Assembly (NCBI GenBank): GCA_905478335.1 | Contig: CAJQIC010000026.1 | Coordinates: 54,088-118,087, forward strand | DNA: 64,000 bases | Source of the DNA: an uncultured Bacteroidia bacterium | GTDB taxonomy: Bacteria > Bacteroidota > Bacteroidia > NS11-12g > UBA9320 | Direction of reading: 5' to 3' | Shown here: in pieces, positions 9,774 to 20,900 of the stretch | Layout of the letters: each line of letters opens with the position of its first letter | Position numbering within the stretch: the first letter of the stretch is position 1 | Translations under genes and position numbers: made by a program | The notes under the pieces: generated by a model | The model's database searches: none | The model's input: only the letters and a program-made list of their open reading frames with translations | What the model was told of the DNA's origin: nothing

Positions 9774-10280
9774 TTACCAGTTTAACGCTGCTTTGTTGAA
9801 AATTTCTTGTGCCAAATTATCAGATATGGACTCAATGAGGTCTGCTTCAACATCGGCTAATGATTTGCTGGCGTCAAAATCTTCAAATTGAATAAATCTT
9901 TGATCAAACTCCAAGTGTTTGGCTTTTTCACTCACCATTTTAATCTGCACCGTAATTTGTAATCTATTTTTTGAAGCTGTGGAATTGTCTGCAGCACCTA
10001 CCGGGTTAACGTTGTAGTCAACCACATTTCCTTCAATGGCGAAATCCCCATTATCGGCAATAAGGTTTAAGTTGGTTTGTGTTAGAAACTTATTCCGGAG
10101 TTTATCGGTTAAGGTTGGGCTTAAATTTGGTGCAACTATCGGAGCCTTATTTTCGATAAAAGCAATACTGACCGTCTCAATCGTGTCTGGGAACGTAACA
10201 CCGTTCAAACTATAGATGCCACAAGACGTCCATTGTGTAAGCGCAAAAACCGTTATGAATGTATACTTAATCCAATTCAT
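9774..10280 (-). CDS. lptE: LptE family LPS-assembly lipoprotein
   Basis: The 168-residue protein has a lipoprotein signal (cysteine at TSCGIYSL) and the LptE/secretin-like pattern: Y.L.G..FP..I.TV.I.F followed by L...LTDKLRNKFL and a C-terminal helix region. LptE is the outer-membrane lipoprotein that plugs LptD and helps insert lipopolysaccharide. It overlaps the upstream sigma-54 activator gene by 14 bases, so it is made from the same transcript. Sequence similarity within the family is low, but the gene order miaB / activator / lptE / hypothetical / secG is familiar for Bacteroidota. Confidence 0.85.
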   Translation of the reverse strand: MNWIKYTFITVFALTQWTSCGIYSLNGVTFPDTIETVSIAFIENKAPIVAPNLSPTLTDKLRNKFLTQTNLNLIADNGDFAIEGNVVDYNVNPVGAADNSTASKNRLQITVQIKMVSEKAKHLEFDQRFIQFEDFDASKSLADVEADLIESISDNLAQEIFNKAALNW

Positions 10281-11520
10281 ACTGCTTGATTTTCCTGTAT
10301 AGTGTTCTTTCAGAGATGCCTAAATCACGCGCTGCCCGTTTACGTTTACCATTGTTTCTAAGAAGTGCTTTTTTAATCAGTTCTTCCTCTTTGTCTTCAA
10401 GAGATAGATTCTCTTCTAAGTTGACAGAGTCCTCAGGTTCGATGATGTAATGATGCCCATCGTCAACAGGCAAGGGTTCTTCAGTTCTGTGAATCGTCAT
10501 TTCATCACTCACGTTTTCATGTGTTGATGCTTCAGATAACACACGCTGAATAATTGCCTCGTTGCCTTGTAAAATATCTTCCTTTGAACCACTCTTTTTT
10601 AGTAATTCCAAAACAATTTTTTTCAAATCCGACATTTCGTTTCTCATGTCGAACAGTACTTTGTAAAATATGTCACGTTCAGAAAAGTCACCACTACCTG
10701 ATTGTGCATTCCCCGAGGTAAGTGCTGGCAATCGACTGGCTTGTTCTGGTAAATATTTTTTAAGTGTTGCCCCTGATATAAGGTGGTCTTGTTCAAGAAC
10801 AGCGAGTTGCTCTGTAAGGTTTTTTAACTGGCGGATATTACCAGGCCAATTGTATTTTAATAATAGTTCTTCTGCGTCGGGTTGGAGTTCCACTTCAGGT
10901 GAATGGTATTTTTCGGCAAGATCAAAAGCGAACTTGCGGAACAACAGATACATGTCGCTACCACGTTCTCTCAATGCTGGTACTTTTATGGGTAAGGTTG
11001 AGAGTCTATAGTATAAATCTTCACGAAATTTCCCATTTTGCGTTTCGGCAAACAAATTCTTATTGGTAGCCGTAATTATTCGAACGTCAGTGGTTTGTAC
11101 TTTAGAAGAACCGACTTTTATAAATTCACCGTTTTCCAACAAACGTAACAATCGGGACTGTGTTTCTAGTGGGAGTTCTCCAATTTCGTCCAAAAATATT
11201 GTTCCTCCATTAACCGTTTCGAAGTATCCTTTTCTGTTGTCAATGGCGCCTGTGAACGCTCCTTTTTCGTGGCCGAATAATTCTGAGTTTATCGTTCCGT
11301 CAGGTATGGCTCCACAGTTGATGGCAAAAAATGGACCGTGCTTTCTATTACTTAACTGATGGATAATTTTGGAAAATGATTCTTTTCCTACACCGCTTTC
11401 ACCTTGTATATAGACGGTAATGTCGGTTGGGGCAACCTTCACAGCAGTCTCTAAAGCATAATTAAGTCGAGGAGAATTGCCGAGTATGCCAAACCGATTT
11501 TTGATTTGCTGTAAATTCAT
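10267..11520 (-). CDS. Sigma-54-dependent transcriptional activator without sensor domain
   Basis: The 417-residue protein starts almost directly with the AAA+ sigma-54 interaction domain: Walker A GESGVGKE, the sigma-54 contact loop GAFTGA, Walker B GGTIFLDEIGE, and the arginine-finger region FREDLYYRLS. A long acidic spacer leads to a Fis-type helix-turn-helix (RAARDLGISERTLYRKIKQY) at the C-terminus. There is no receiver, GAF or PAS domain in front, so activity must be set by expression or by partner proteins. It ends 14 bases inside lptE and starts 2 bases after miaB, so it belongs to this operon. A sigma-54-like site is present before groES about 2 kb downstream. Confidence 0.95.
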   Translation of the reverse strand: MNLQQIKNRFGILGNSPRLNYALETAVKVAPTDITVYIQGESGVGKESFSKIIHQLSNRKHGPFFAINCGAIPDGTINSELFGHEKGAFTGAIDNRKGYFETVNGGTIFLDEIGELPLETQSRLLRLLENGEFIKVGSSKVQTTDVRIITATNKNLFAETQNGKFREDLYYRLSTLPIKVPALRERGSDMYLLFRKFAFDLAEKYHSPEVELQPDAEELLLKYNWPGNIRQLKNLTEQLAVLEQDHLISGATLKKYLPEQASRLPALTSGNAQSGSGDFSERDIFYKVLFDMRNEMSDLKKIVLELLKKSGSKEDILQGNEAIIQRVLSEASTHENVSDEMTIHRTEEPLPVDDGHHYIIEPEDSVNLEENLSLEDKEEELIKKALLRNNGKRKRAARDLGISERTLYRKIKQYELD

Positions 11521-11522
11521 AA

Positions 11523-12947
11523 TTAGGCTACCTCTTCTGTTGTTTTAATTTTCTCAAAAAATGGATTTAAACCAACGGGTTTACCTACCATGCTGTTCGA
11601 CGTTGACTTTTCAATCAAAACGTCAACATATTGCCCTTTTTTATAATCCTCACGTGGGAAAATGACAGAAATGCTCTCGTCACATTTTCCCATTAAATCA
11701 TGCTCAGAGCGTTTGCTGCGCCCCTCAACAAGAACGGTAAGAATGGAACCTTCTCTTGCCTTGTTTTTAGCTGCAGACATCTCACCTTGCAGCTTAATTA
11801 TTTCCGACAGACGTCTTTTCTTAACCGTTTCTGGTACGTCGTCTGCATATTTTCGTGCTGCCAAAGTCCCTGGACGCTCAGAGTAATAATACATATAGGA
11901 AAAATCGAAATCAGACCACTTCATTAATGATAGCGTGTCTTCATGCTCGGCTTCCGTTTCTGTACAAAACCCAGAAATAATGTCACAGCTTATGCTGCAA
12001 TTGGGTATGATTTCTCGTATGCGCTTTACCTTACCCATATACCATTCACGGTCATAGGTTCTGTTCATCTTGTCTAATATGCGGCTATTGCCAGACTGAG
12101 CAGGCAGGTGAATGTAATTGCAGATGTTTTTGTGATCAGCCATTACGTAAAGTACGTCGTCTGTAATGTCTTTAGGGTGGGAAGTCGAAAACCGCACGCG
12201 TAAACTAGGGTCAACATTGGCAACCATTTCAAGTAGGTTGGCGAAATGCACGGAAGTAGCTTTTTCTTCTTCGCTTAATTTTTTAAATTCTTTCTTTGGA
12301 CCTCCTCCATACCACAAGTAACTGTCAACATTTTGACCCAGTAAGATGACCTCTTTGTAGCCTTTGTTTACCAAGTCTTGTGCTTCAGCAACAATGGTTT
12401 GAGGGTCTCTACTTCTTTCTCTACCTCTTGTAAATGGTACAACACAGAAACTACACATGTTGTCGCAACCGCGCATAATGGATATAAACCCTGTTACCCC
12501 ATTGCTATTTAATCGCGTTGGTGTGATTTCGGCATAGGTTTCTTCTAACGATAACAGCACATTGATGGCCTTTGATCCACCATCAACTTCTGCGACTAAG
12601 CTTGGTAGGTCTCTGTATGCATCAGGACCCACAACAATGTCAACCAACTTTTCTTCTTCCATGAGTTGATCTTTTAACCGCTCAGCCATGCAGCCCAATA
12701 TGCCAACGATGAGTTCTTTGTTTTTCTTCTTATTTCCTTTAAGCTGAGACAGCCTTGTTCGTATTTTTTGTTCTGCGTTATCACGAATAGAACAGGTGTT
12801 AATGAAAACGATGTCGGCGTTCTCCTCGGTAGGAATTGTTTCATATCCATTCTCGGCCATTATTGATGCAACTACCTCACTGTCAGCAAAGTTCATGGCA
12901 CATCCATAACTCTCGATGTATATTTGTTTGTTGTTGATATTACCCAT
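11523..12947 (-). CDS. miaB: tRNA-2-methylthio-N6-dimethylallyladenosine synthase MiaB
   Basis: A radical-SAM methylthiotransferase that adds a methylthio group to i6A37 of tRNAs reading UNN codons. The N-terminal UPF0004 domain has its three cysteines (YGCAMN, NTCSIRD, LGCMAER), the radical-SAM cluster motif is CDNMCSFC and the C-terminal ~65 residues form a TRAM domain. I choose the ATG at 12947, which gives [16 protein letters not shown]; the frame runs on to 12971 but without family-like sequence. It is the first gene of the miaB-to-secG run, two bases before the sigma-54 activator gene. All catalytic residues are present. Confidence 0.96.
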   Translation of the reverse strand: MGNINNKQIYIESYGCAMNFADSEVVASIMAENGYETIPTEENADIVFINTCSIRDNAEQKIRTRLSQLKGNKKKNKELIVGILGCMAERLKDQLMEEEKLVDIVVGPDAYRDLPSLVAEVDGGSKAINVLLSLEETYAEITPTRLNSNGVTGFISIMRGCDNMCSFCVVPFTRGRERSRDPQTIVAEAQDLVNKGYKEVILLGQNVDSYLWYGGGPKKEFKKLSEEEKATSVHFANLLEMVANVDPSLRVRFSTSHPKDITDDVLYVMADHKNICNYIHLPAQSGNSRILDKMNRTYDREWYMGKVKRIREIIPNCSISCDIISGFCTETEAEHEDTLSLMKWSDFDFSYMYYYSERPGTLAARKYADDVPETVKKRRLSEIIKLQGEMSAAKNKAREGSILTVLVEGRSKRSEHDLMGKCDESISVIFPREDYKKGQYVDVLIEKSTSNSMVGKPVGLNPFFEKIKTTEEVA

Positions 12948-12970
12948 TATGATAGCTAGTGCTAAGCCCA

Positions 12971-12978
12971 CAAAGATA
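12971..12978 (-). promoter_or_regulatory. Possible -7 box before miaB
   Basis: TATCTTTG on the minus strand fits the Bacteroidota -7 consensus TAnnTTTG and lies 23 bases before the miaB ATG. I found no good TTG at the expected -33 distance, so the call is tentative. Confidence 0.3.
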
Positions 12979-13113
12979 ATCGAAAGTGTGACAATGTGTC
13001 AGCATTCGAGGCATGTTTGTCGAAATTTATACTGCTATTAACGGCATTTTTTCTGACAGCTTTAAGACTTTAAGAATCACTATACTTCCAGCCTCAAACA
13101 AAAACATAGAAGA

Positions 13114-13815
13114 ATGAAAAACGTAAAACAATTACTTTTAGCTGGAACGGTATGTAGCATGCTTGTTTTTAGCGCATGTACGGATGACACCGTGGATCCC
13201 GTAGGTGGAGGAAATACCACTACTAAAACTTGTAAGGTTACAAAAACTACCGACAGTGATGGGGATGCAGTTACATTTACTTACGATGGTGATAATTTAG
13301 TAAAGGTTGTTGAGTCAGACGGATACACGTATGATTACAACTATGTGAATGGTGAATTAACTGAAATCGTAGAAGATGACGGAATTGATAAAATCAATTA
13401 TAAAATTGTTTATACAGCCGGAAAGGTATCTAAAGTGAGTCTGTATTACGGGGCTGATTTTGATAGCTACTTTGACGTGACTTGGAATGCTGATGGAACA
13501 TTGAAAAACGTTGAAGAATATGTAGTAGATGATCCAAAGGATAAGCTTTACAGGAGCCTTGCATACAGTTATGCGGACGGCAGAATTAGCACAATTAAAG
13601 AAATAACTGATGCGAACGAAGATGGAGAACTTACTGAGGCTGATGACGATGTGTTAAACTATAACATTCTTGTTGTTGACGATAAGAAAAACCCGTTCTA
13701 TGGTTTGCCGACCTACCTTATTGATTTTACAGATATGTTGTCGTTGACCAAAAACAATATCAACGCGGCAACGCTTGAATCAGAAGGGATTTCTATTCCA
13801 GTTTCTGTGACTTAG
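13114..13815 (+). CDS. Secreted lipoprotein, interrupted near its C-terminus by an in-frame TAG
   Basis: The 233-residue product has a lipoprotein signal (MKNVKQLLLAGTVCSMLVFS then AC) and repeated beta-hairpin segments of the type FTYDGDNLVKVV, YDYNYVNGELTEIV and VTWNADGTLKNV, resembling the RHS/YD-like lipoproteins that are common in Bacteroidota (DUF4595-like). The frame stops at TAG 13813-13815, yet the same frame continues without interruption for 29 sense codons to TAA at 13903-13905, reading EYDENDYPSRSVAFAFG and ending in TYMCD. That is the expected family ending, so the intact form would be VTYEYDENDYPSR. The gene is probably damaged by a recent nonsense change, or the TAG is an assembly error. 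Function unknown. Confidence 0.75.
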   Translation: MKNVKQLLLAGTVCSMLVFSACTDDTVDPVGGGNTTTKTCKVTKTTDSDGDAVTFTYDGDNLVKVVESDGYTYDYNYVNGELTEIVEDDGIDKINYKIVYTAGKVSKVSLYYGADFDSYFDVTWNADGTLKNVEEYVVDDPKDKLYRSLAYSYADGRISTIKEITDANEDGELTEADDDVLNYNILVVDDKKNPFYGLPTYLIDFTDMLSLTKNNINAATLESEGISIPVSVT

Positions 13816-13923
13816 GAATACGACGAGAATGATTATCCGTCACGTTCAGTTGCATTTGCGTTTGGAGATTCAACAGTTACAAACATGACTTACATGTGCG
13901 ATTAATACAGTTGCACTGATAAC

Positions 13924-13959
13924 AAAAAGCCTTCTACCTTTGGTGGAAGGCTTTTTTTT
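13924..13959 (+). terminator. Rho-independent terminator after the lipoprotein gene
   Basis: AAAAAGCCTTCTACC (13924-13938) pairs with GGTGGAAGGCTTTTT (13942-13956) with one U-G wobble around a TTT loop, followed by further T. It lies 18 bases after the TAA at 13905, which supports 13905 as the original gene end. Confidence 0.85.
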
Positions 13960-13969
13960 GCCTTTTGAT

Positions 13970-14899
13970 ATGAAGTTTAAGATAGACATACCTATTCAAA
14001 ATAATCCGGTTTTAGATTATCAAATCCCTGTTTTGGCCATTGGATCTTGCTTCGCTGACCGCATGTCTGACCACTTAAAGAAGGCGCAGTTTAGCGTTTT
14101 GGCCAACCCATTTGGTACATTATACAACCCAGTGAGTATGGCTCAAAATCTATTTGGATTGACTATGAAAAACGACTTGGTGCAGAATAATGGGCTTTGG
14201 CATTCTTTTCGGCACCACAGCGATTTTTCTAGTGCAGATCAATCTGCTTTGGTTGAGAAAATGCAAGCAACAGATGTCAGCGTTGAGAAGCATTTTGCCA
14301 TTTCGAAATCGACTGTTTTGGTCACATTTGGGAGTGCTCAGGTGTTTACATTTGAAGGTGAAATCGTTGCAAATTGCCACAAATTGCAATCCAATCGTTT
14401 TCAAAATAGGTTGTTGCAGGTGGCTGAAATCGTAAATTCATGGACTGCCCTGTTGGCAAAATACCCTAATCACGATTTCGTCTTTACTGTTAGCCCGGTA
14501 CGGTACATGCGAGAAGGGATGCACCAAAGCAATCTCAGTAAATCAATTTTGTTATTGGCTATCAATCAGCTAGTTGAGCAGTTTGAAAATGCCATGTATT
14601 TTCCAGCGTATGAAGTTGTGATTGATGAGCTTCGAGATTACAGATTTTATAAAGAAGACCTTGTACATCCCAATAATCAAGCCGTCAACTATGTTTGGAG
14701 TAAAGTAAAATCACACTTGATGACAGAGCGCACTTTGGCCATGATTGACGATCTCGAAAAAGTGGTACAAATGCAACAGCATACGTTGCTTCATCCAGAA
14801 AGTGAGCTAGCTAAGAAGTTTATCGCCCAGAAAACAAAAGCTGAAATTGCTTTTGAAAGCAAATATGGTATGCCGATTGGGTCGAGTGAAGACAGGTAA
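13970..14899 (+). CDS. GSCFA domain-containing protein
   Basis: The product (309 residues from the ATG at 13970) contains the name-giving motif AIGSCFAD near residue 25, followed by a conserved pattern (FGTLYNP, LVTFGSAQVF, VFTVSPVRYMREGMH, YRFYKEDLVHP) seen in GSCFA proteins, a SGNH-hydrolase-like family. The GSC serine and the late D-x-V-H-P histidine could be the catalytic residues. An upstream in-frame start at 13940 would lie inside the terminator hairpin, so it is rejected. No signal peptide, so probably cytoplasmic. The substrate is not known; the gene stands alone 59 bases before the giant surface-protein gene. Confidence 0.9.
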   Translation: MKFKIDIPIQNNPVLDYQIPVLAIGSCFADRMSDHLKKAQFSVLANPFGTLYNPVSMAQNLFGLTMKNDLVQNNGLWHSFRHHSDFSSADQSALVEKMQATDVSVEKHFAISKSTVLVTFGSAQVFTFEGEIVANCHKLQSNRFQNRLLQVAEIVNSWTALLAKYPNHDFVFTVSPVRYMREGMHQSNLSKSILLLAINQLVEQFENAMYFPAYEVVIDELRDYRFYKEDLVHPNNQAVNYVWSKVKSHLMTERTLAMIDDLEKVVQMQQHTLLHPESELAKKFIAQKTKAEIAFESKYGMPIGSSEDR

Positions 14900-14958
14900 A
14901 CATTGCCTTTTTAATCAAATTTTACTTAAATTTATACCCGGATAAAATATAGCCAACT

Positions 14959-17900
14959 ATGCCACGATTTGCGGCACTACGCAGACGTATTTCACTATTT
15001 GTTTTATGCTTAACCCTAGGTTGCTTGTCTGCGACTGCGCAAAAGCCATCAAACGACAGTTGTCAATCCGTTATAGATATACCACTTGGTGCGGGAGGGT
15101 TTACCATAGGGACGTTCCAAAGCGATTCAATCAGTGTTGATAGTGCTACGATTCAAGTTGGAGAGTTTTTTCATTCTTCCTTAATTTCATCAGGAAACGA
15201 TAAAAAGTCCATTTGGTACAGATTTTATATACCGGCAAGGCGTGGAGTTAATATTGAACTAAAGCAAAATGCCAACGCGATTGCGACCAAAGATGTTGGC
15301 TTTACCACATATTTGGCCAACACCTGTATCCCAACAAGTACAGATGCAACCAACGCAAAACTGACAACATTAAATCAGTTTGGAAGTTCATTTCATCCAT
15401 GTATGGATCCAGGATGGTACATGGTGCAAGTGAGTGCAAAAGCCCGGGCCATGGGTAAGGTGTATTTAGAAATTACGACTAATTTTCCTCACGAATATCC
15501 AGCGGTTGTAAACGCTGAATACGATGATCAAGATAGTGCATATGATTTTGGTGATCAAACAGTAGGCAAGCTCGGCTCGCAAAGTAAATATATCGATTAC
15601 GAACTTGGTTGTTACACCATCAACGACTCTTTGGAGTTCTATCCGGATTTAGGTAGCAATTATCTCGCGTATAATCAAAGCGCATGGTTCGTTTTTAAAT
15701 CAAATCAAGATCATGATAATACGCAGTTAAAATGGCAACATGTCTCTGGTTGTGCAACCACAGATACAATGGCCTATCGGCTTTTTAAGGGTGATTGCAG
15801 GGGTGGTGGGAGTTTAACATTGTTGGATTCTAGTTTTAGTGACTGGGCTGCAGCGAATACCTGCTATACCAATTGTAGTGAAATTGTTCGGGATTATAAA
15901 TGCTTGTTTGATTCTGGAGAGGTTTATTCCATTCAATTGTTGTATCACAAGGACGACATAAAGAACATGCGGTTTACAATTGCAGACCAAACAGCGGCAT
16001 TCGATTCTAGTAATAACAGACCGACAACTGCATTTGCTAGAACCGTTGGCACGATTAGTGGAAATAATGCACTGAATGTGGGTTTTGGTTGTGGTTCCTA
16101 TATCAAAGACAACAAGTGTAGTAATGCCAATACTGATCCCATAACAATTGGCGGTTTTACCTATAACTTAGCACAATGGCTAGATTTTGAGTTAGACCAA
16201 CAATCAAGGTTGTCGATGCAATTCACCTACGGGTCTAATGGTAATTACAAGCGATATCAAAACCTTGCCTTCCGGCTTTTTAAAGATACAGTTACGTCAA
16301 GTTGTGGCGACATAGACACATCGTCAATGCTAATTGCCCAATCCGGTAACGGGACCTACTTTTTGGATTGTTTAGAGCCTGGAAAGTACACGATACAGCT
16401 TTTGGGAACGGACTCAATTCGGGATTATTCAAGCTGGCCTTGTTCTGGGAGCATGCATCTCGGGGGCGATTATCGGTTGTTCTTAAATCAGAGTGAGCTT
16501 CCAGTTGCTAACCGTTTTGCTTTAACCAATAGTGGCGAAGGGGACTCACTCAACAATTTAAATGATTTACCAAACTTTACAACCATTACTGGGCAACTTG
16601 ATACGGTTTCTTGTAACGATGCAATTAGGCCATTAGAGGTATGTGATACGATTCACCGAAAGGCCATGTATCGCTCCTTTAAAATTGGCGATGCAAACAA
16701 TGATGGTACTGCGGATAGTGGAATGCTTTACATGTCCAACTGGCAAAGAGGTTATCGTGGCTACCCATACTATGACTATAATTCTTGGCACCGTTTGTAT
16801 CGAGGCAATGCGATTTCTTTAAGGGCAAGCCAAAGCGTTTCTTCCTATCCGGATTCATTGCAAGGCTTGTCGGCAATGCACAACTGTTTAGCACAGTCAA
16901 GCACTGCTGCAAGTGCGTGTTTAGAGCCAGGGGAATACACCTTAGTTTCCTTTTTTGACGATGACGTTATTGGCTATACAGAGCAACCTAGGTTTCAATT
17001 TTATTCTGCCAAACGTAAATTCAACACATATACAAAAGCAGAGTTCTTAGATAGTATTGTGGGGTATGGTACAACAACTGGGGAGTTAGATTCCTTTACC
17101 TGTAAGACAAACCCAGATACTATTGATGGAATCACTTGTGGGAAACGTAATGCGTATCATGTTTTTTATCTTGATAGTCAGATGGTTACAACGATCAACA
17201 TTGGCTATTATCCATATTATTATGGTCAATGTAAGTTTAGCCTGTTTTCAGGCGATATAAGAAATGGAAAATCAGGTTTACAGCTTTACCAAGATGGCTT
17301 AGACTGGTCGTGTACAGGTTATACCCGGACAACTTCTGATTGTAAACCATTAGTGGCAGGTTGGTATACCGTAGTGGTAAGCAACGATAGAGATATTAGT
17401 TACGATTCAACAAATCGTGTGGCAAATGCTGACCATCGTTGGTTGTTTACCTATCCACATCGAGTAATAGTAACAACTAGAGCTTCTGCCATTGTAGCTC
17501 CCAAATATTACCGGCCATCAAAAGCTGCGTTTATTGATAGTTTGGTAAATAACAATCAGCCATTAAGTTACGATTCGAACTATAGCAGCATAGCGGGTAC
17601 CCACCTTAACCTTGCTAAGTTTCAGTTTCCAACAGAAACACTAGAGTGTGATTTGGATACACCCTTGAATCACCATCCAAAATCTACCCTGTGTGACACG
17701 AATACCACTGATATCGTTTACTATACTTTTAATCTGGCCAAGGACGCATTTGTTCGTATTTGGGGTAATGTGTCAGGTGGCACATGGGACATGAAGTTGT
17801 TCGACTTTGACGTTCGTAAAGATTCCGCCAAGTTGGGTACTGCAACACCTGTTCAAGATTGTAATTACAGTGCGAATCATTTGGAATTTTGCAACCTTCA

Positions 17901-20900
17901 ATCTGGAACATATTCTATAGTTTACTATTGTAAGCGAGCAGCTGGGTCGCGAGCAAGTGTGAATCCAGTCATGCACATTGATAGCGTGGCCTATTCCCGT
18001 TTCGACAACGCTTATAATGCCTATGATTTTGGCAAAATACCTGGAGGCGGTAAGTTTTATGATGGAAAAGTAGGAGACGTTCACCCATCAGATACGGTGT
18101 TGCCTGCGAGTCATGATATGATTACATGTCGCACTGGAGCCCAAAGAACAGATCCTACAGGGATGTCGTGTTACAACCACGTCAGCCCATACGTATATTC
18201 AAAAGATTCCAACGCAGGTGTTTACTTATATGATTCAACATATTACCGCTATACCGACAATACAACCTACTATCCATGGAGTTACCCAGCCAGACGTAAT
18301 CTTTGGTACACTTTTGTAGTAGAAGGTAGGGGTAATGTTACCGTGGATTTGAAAGGAAATGTGTCAAACCTGCTCTATCAGCATACCAATTCCATGCGAT
18401 TTTCTATCTATGAATCGGATGAAGATGGAACACTTTCGTTTGCGAACCTAAAGTCTAGTGGAAAAGTCGATTCAACCTATACCGATGGGTTAACCTTTGT
18501 CGATAAAGATTATTATTACTGTTATTATGGGTCAGACTTGTCTGCCACATTCCAAATATCTTCATGTGAAAAAAGTCAAGCAAGGCGTTACTATGTGTTA
18601 GTGGAAACATCAAACTATTACAACAACAACGCCCTACCAAATGTAAATCATAACGTTTGGTTGGAAATAAAATACGACAGTTTAAACATCCCCGATACGG
18701 AGTTTGACTTTTATTCATCGGCCAATCAAGTAAATGACAAATACGGTAATAATACGGTATTTGCTCCTGAGACTTTATACGTAGGGGACTCCACATATTT
18801 TGCTGGTGCAACATTAGATTCTACTGATTATAGCAGAACATATCCATACAGTTCATGTTCGGATCCAGCAACAGCTGGTACCGTATGGTACGAATTTGAT
18901 GTCGATTCTACCGGATACTTATACTACAATTATGTATTTAGTTACCTCAGCGGAACAACCGTATTAAAGAATAAAGGCTACGACCAAAATCGAATACGAG
19001 TTTACAAGTCTATTGTTGACGGCGACTCACTTGCTGGTTTAGAATATGTTCCAAGGATTACAACCTCAGGTACTTATTACTCCTTAATGGGTAATAGTTA
19101 TTCGAATTACATATGTGTCAATCCGGGAAAGTACTACATACAAATCAACAGGTGCAGTCAGCATGCGTGTAGTGATTATGTCTATCCGCAATTGGTCTTT
19201 AATTACCATACAGGTGATTTCTGTGAAACAGCATTGCCGCTCCAACTGGATACTATAGCACAAACCTCATTTAGATTGCTGGTGAACTGTCATACGATTG
19301 GTACTGATTTCGGGGAAGATGGAAGTGATATGGGCTGTTTGTACGGTCCGAAAGATTATAAGTCGAGCTGGTTTGTTGTTGACTATACAGACACAACAAA
19401 GGTCGATTTAGAATTTAAACTAGGAGAATATACAGATGCTACAGCAGGTGAAATTCGGTATAGAACTTTCTATGGAAATTGTAAGAGTTTAACTTCTGGA
19501 CCTTGTAACAACAATGCACTAACAACGTTTACTTTGGATTGTATCAGGAAGGGGACTTACTATGTTCAAGTAGTTACTCCAGCAGACGCCAAAGGTGAAA
19601 TTGAACTGTCTGCTGAAGCCAAAGAAAACACCGATACAACGTGTAACCCCGTTGATATTTTTCAACCCAATGCAGCGTTTTACTATAACACGGGCTGTCC
19701 AGAAAACGTAATCAACTTTGTCAATACATCGTCGAGAGGAGATTCAATACGTTATTTCTGGGATTTTGGATATAACGGTTTAAAAGACACAGCCATCAAT
19801 CCCACTGTAGTTTATCCTGCATCCAATCAAGAGCAACAATTCACTGTTAAACTGGTCGTTGAGCAAATTGCCCACGGCAGTAAAGACTCTATAGCAATTG
19901 TAATTGATGTGCCATTCGCTCCTAGTGTGGAGGTATTAAACAACGATACAAACCTATGCTTAGGAGACAGCGTTACATTGACTGGAACCATTTCGCATGG
20001 AGACGGAGTATGGTCTACTGGAGATTCAACTTCATCCATTACGGTGAAAACAACGGGTATGTATTTCTATGAAATGCAGGACAAACCTCAGTTACTGCTC
20101 AACCCAAGTTTTGAGGAGGATGTTACGACACTTGGATGGACGGCAAGTGCAGGAACTTGGACAAGGACAGGTAGTTATGGCCCAAGGGATTCTACCTATG
20201 TTGGTTTTGGCAGTCATAGTACAGCAAGTGCCACAGGAGTATTAGAAATATATCAAGATATTGATGTAACTGCAGACTCCGCAGAAATAGATTCGGGTGT
20301 TGCAAAAACGTCGTTTACCGGTTACATTGTTGGCCATAATTCATACGAAGATGAAGGTCAAGTCATTGTGCGGTATTTGGATGCTTCCAACAACTTACTT
20401 GGCATTTACCAGTCTGGATTGAAAAATTATGGAGCAAGCTGGTCATATCTCGAACACTCGCGTACGACGCCTAAAAACACACGAAAGATTAGGGTTGTTG
20501 TACAAACCAACAAGGTAAATACAACAACAAAAACCAGCTACGCCTTCTTTGATCATTTTACGCTCAAAATGCGAAGTGCTTGTGAATATAAAGACAGTGT
20601 TTATGTGCAGGTCAACCCGTATCCAAAACTTGATTTACCTAGCGATACAACAATCTGTCCGACCGACTCTCTATTTGTTGCTCCAAACATAACATACGAT
20701 AACCCTTACGTTGTTCAGGATTCAATGAATAAAGTGCTATCCGGTGAACTGAAAAACGCAGCGACACATACCGCTTCCAATGGGTATGTCAACTTAACCT
20801 CTAATACGGTCAATGCTGAAAATGGACAAATTGAATGGGAAGATTCTACGCTTTCCATAAGAGATTCGTTTACCGTTTGCTTTGATTATTACTCCTCTGG

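Noticed and set aside
13940..13969. Upstream start for the GSCFA gene
   Set aside because: These bases are part of the terminator hairpin and its T-run; the ATG at 13970 follows directly and gives the family N-terminus.
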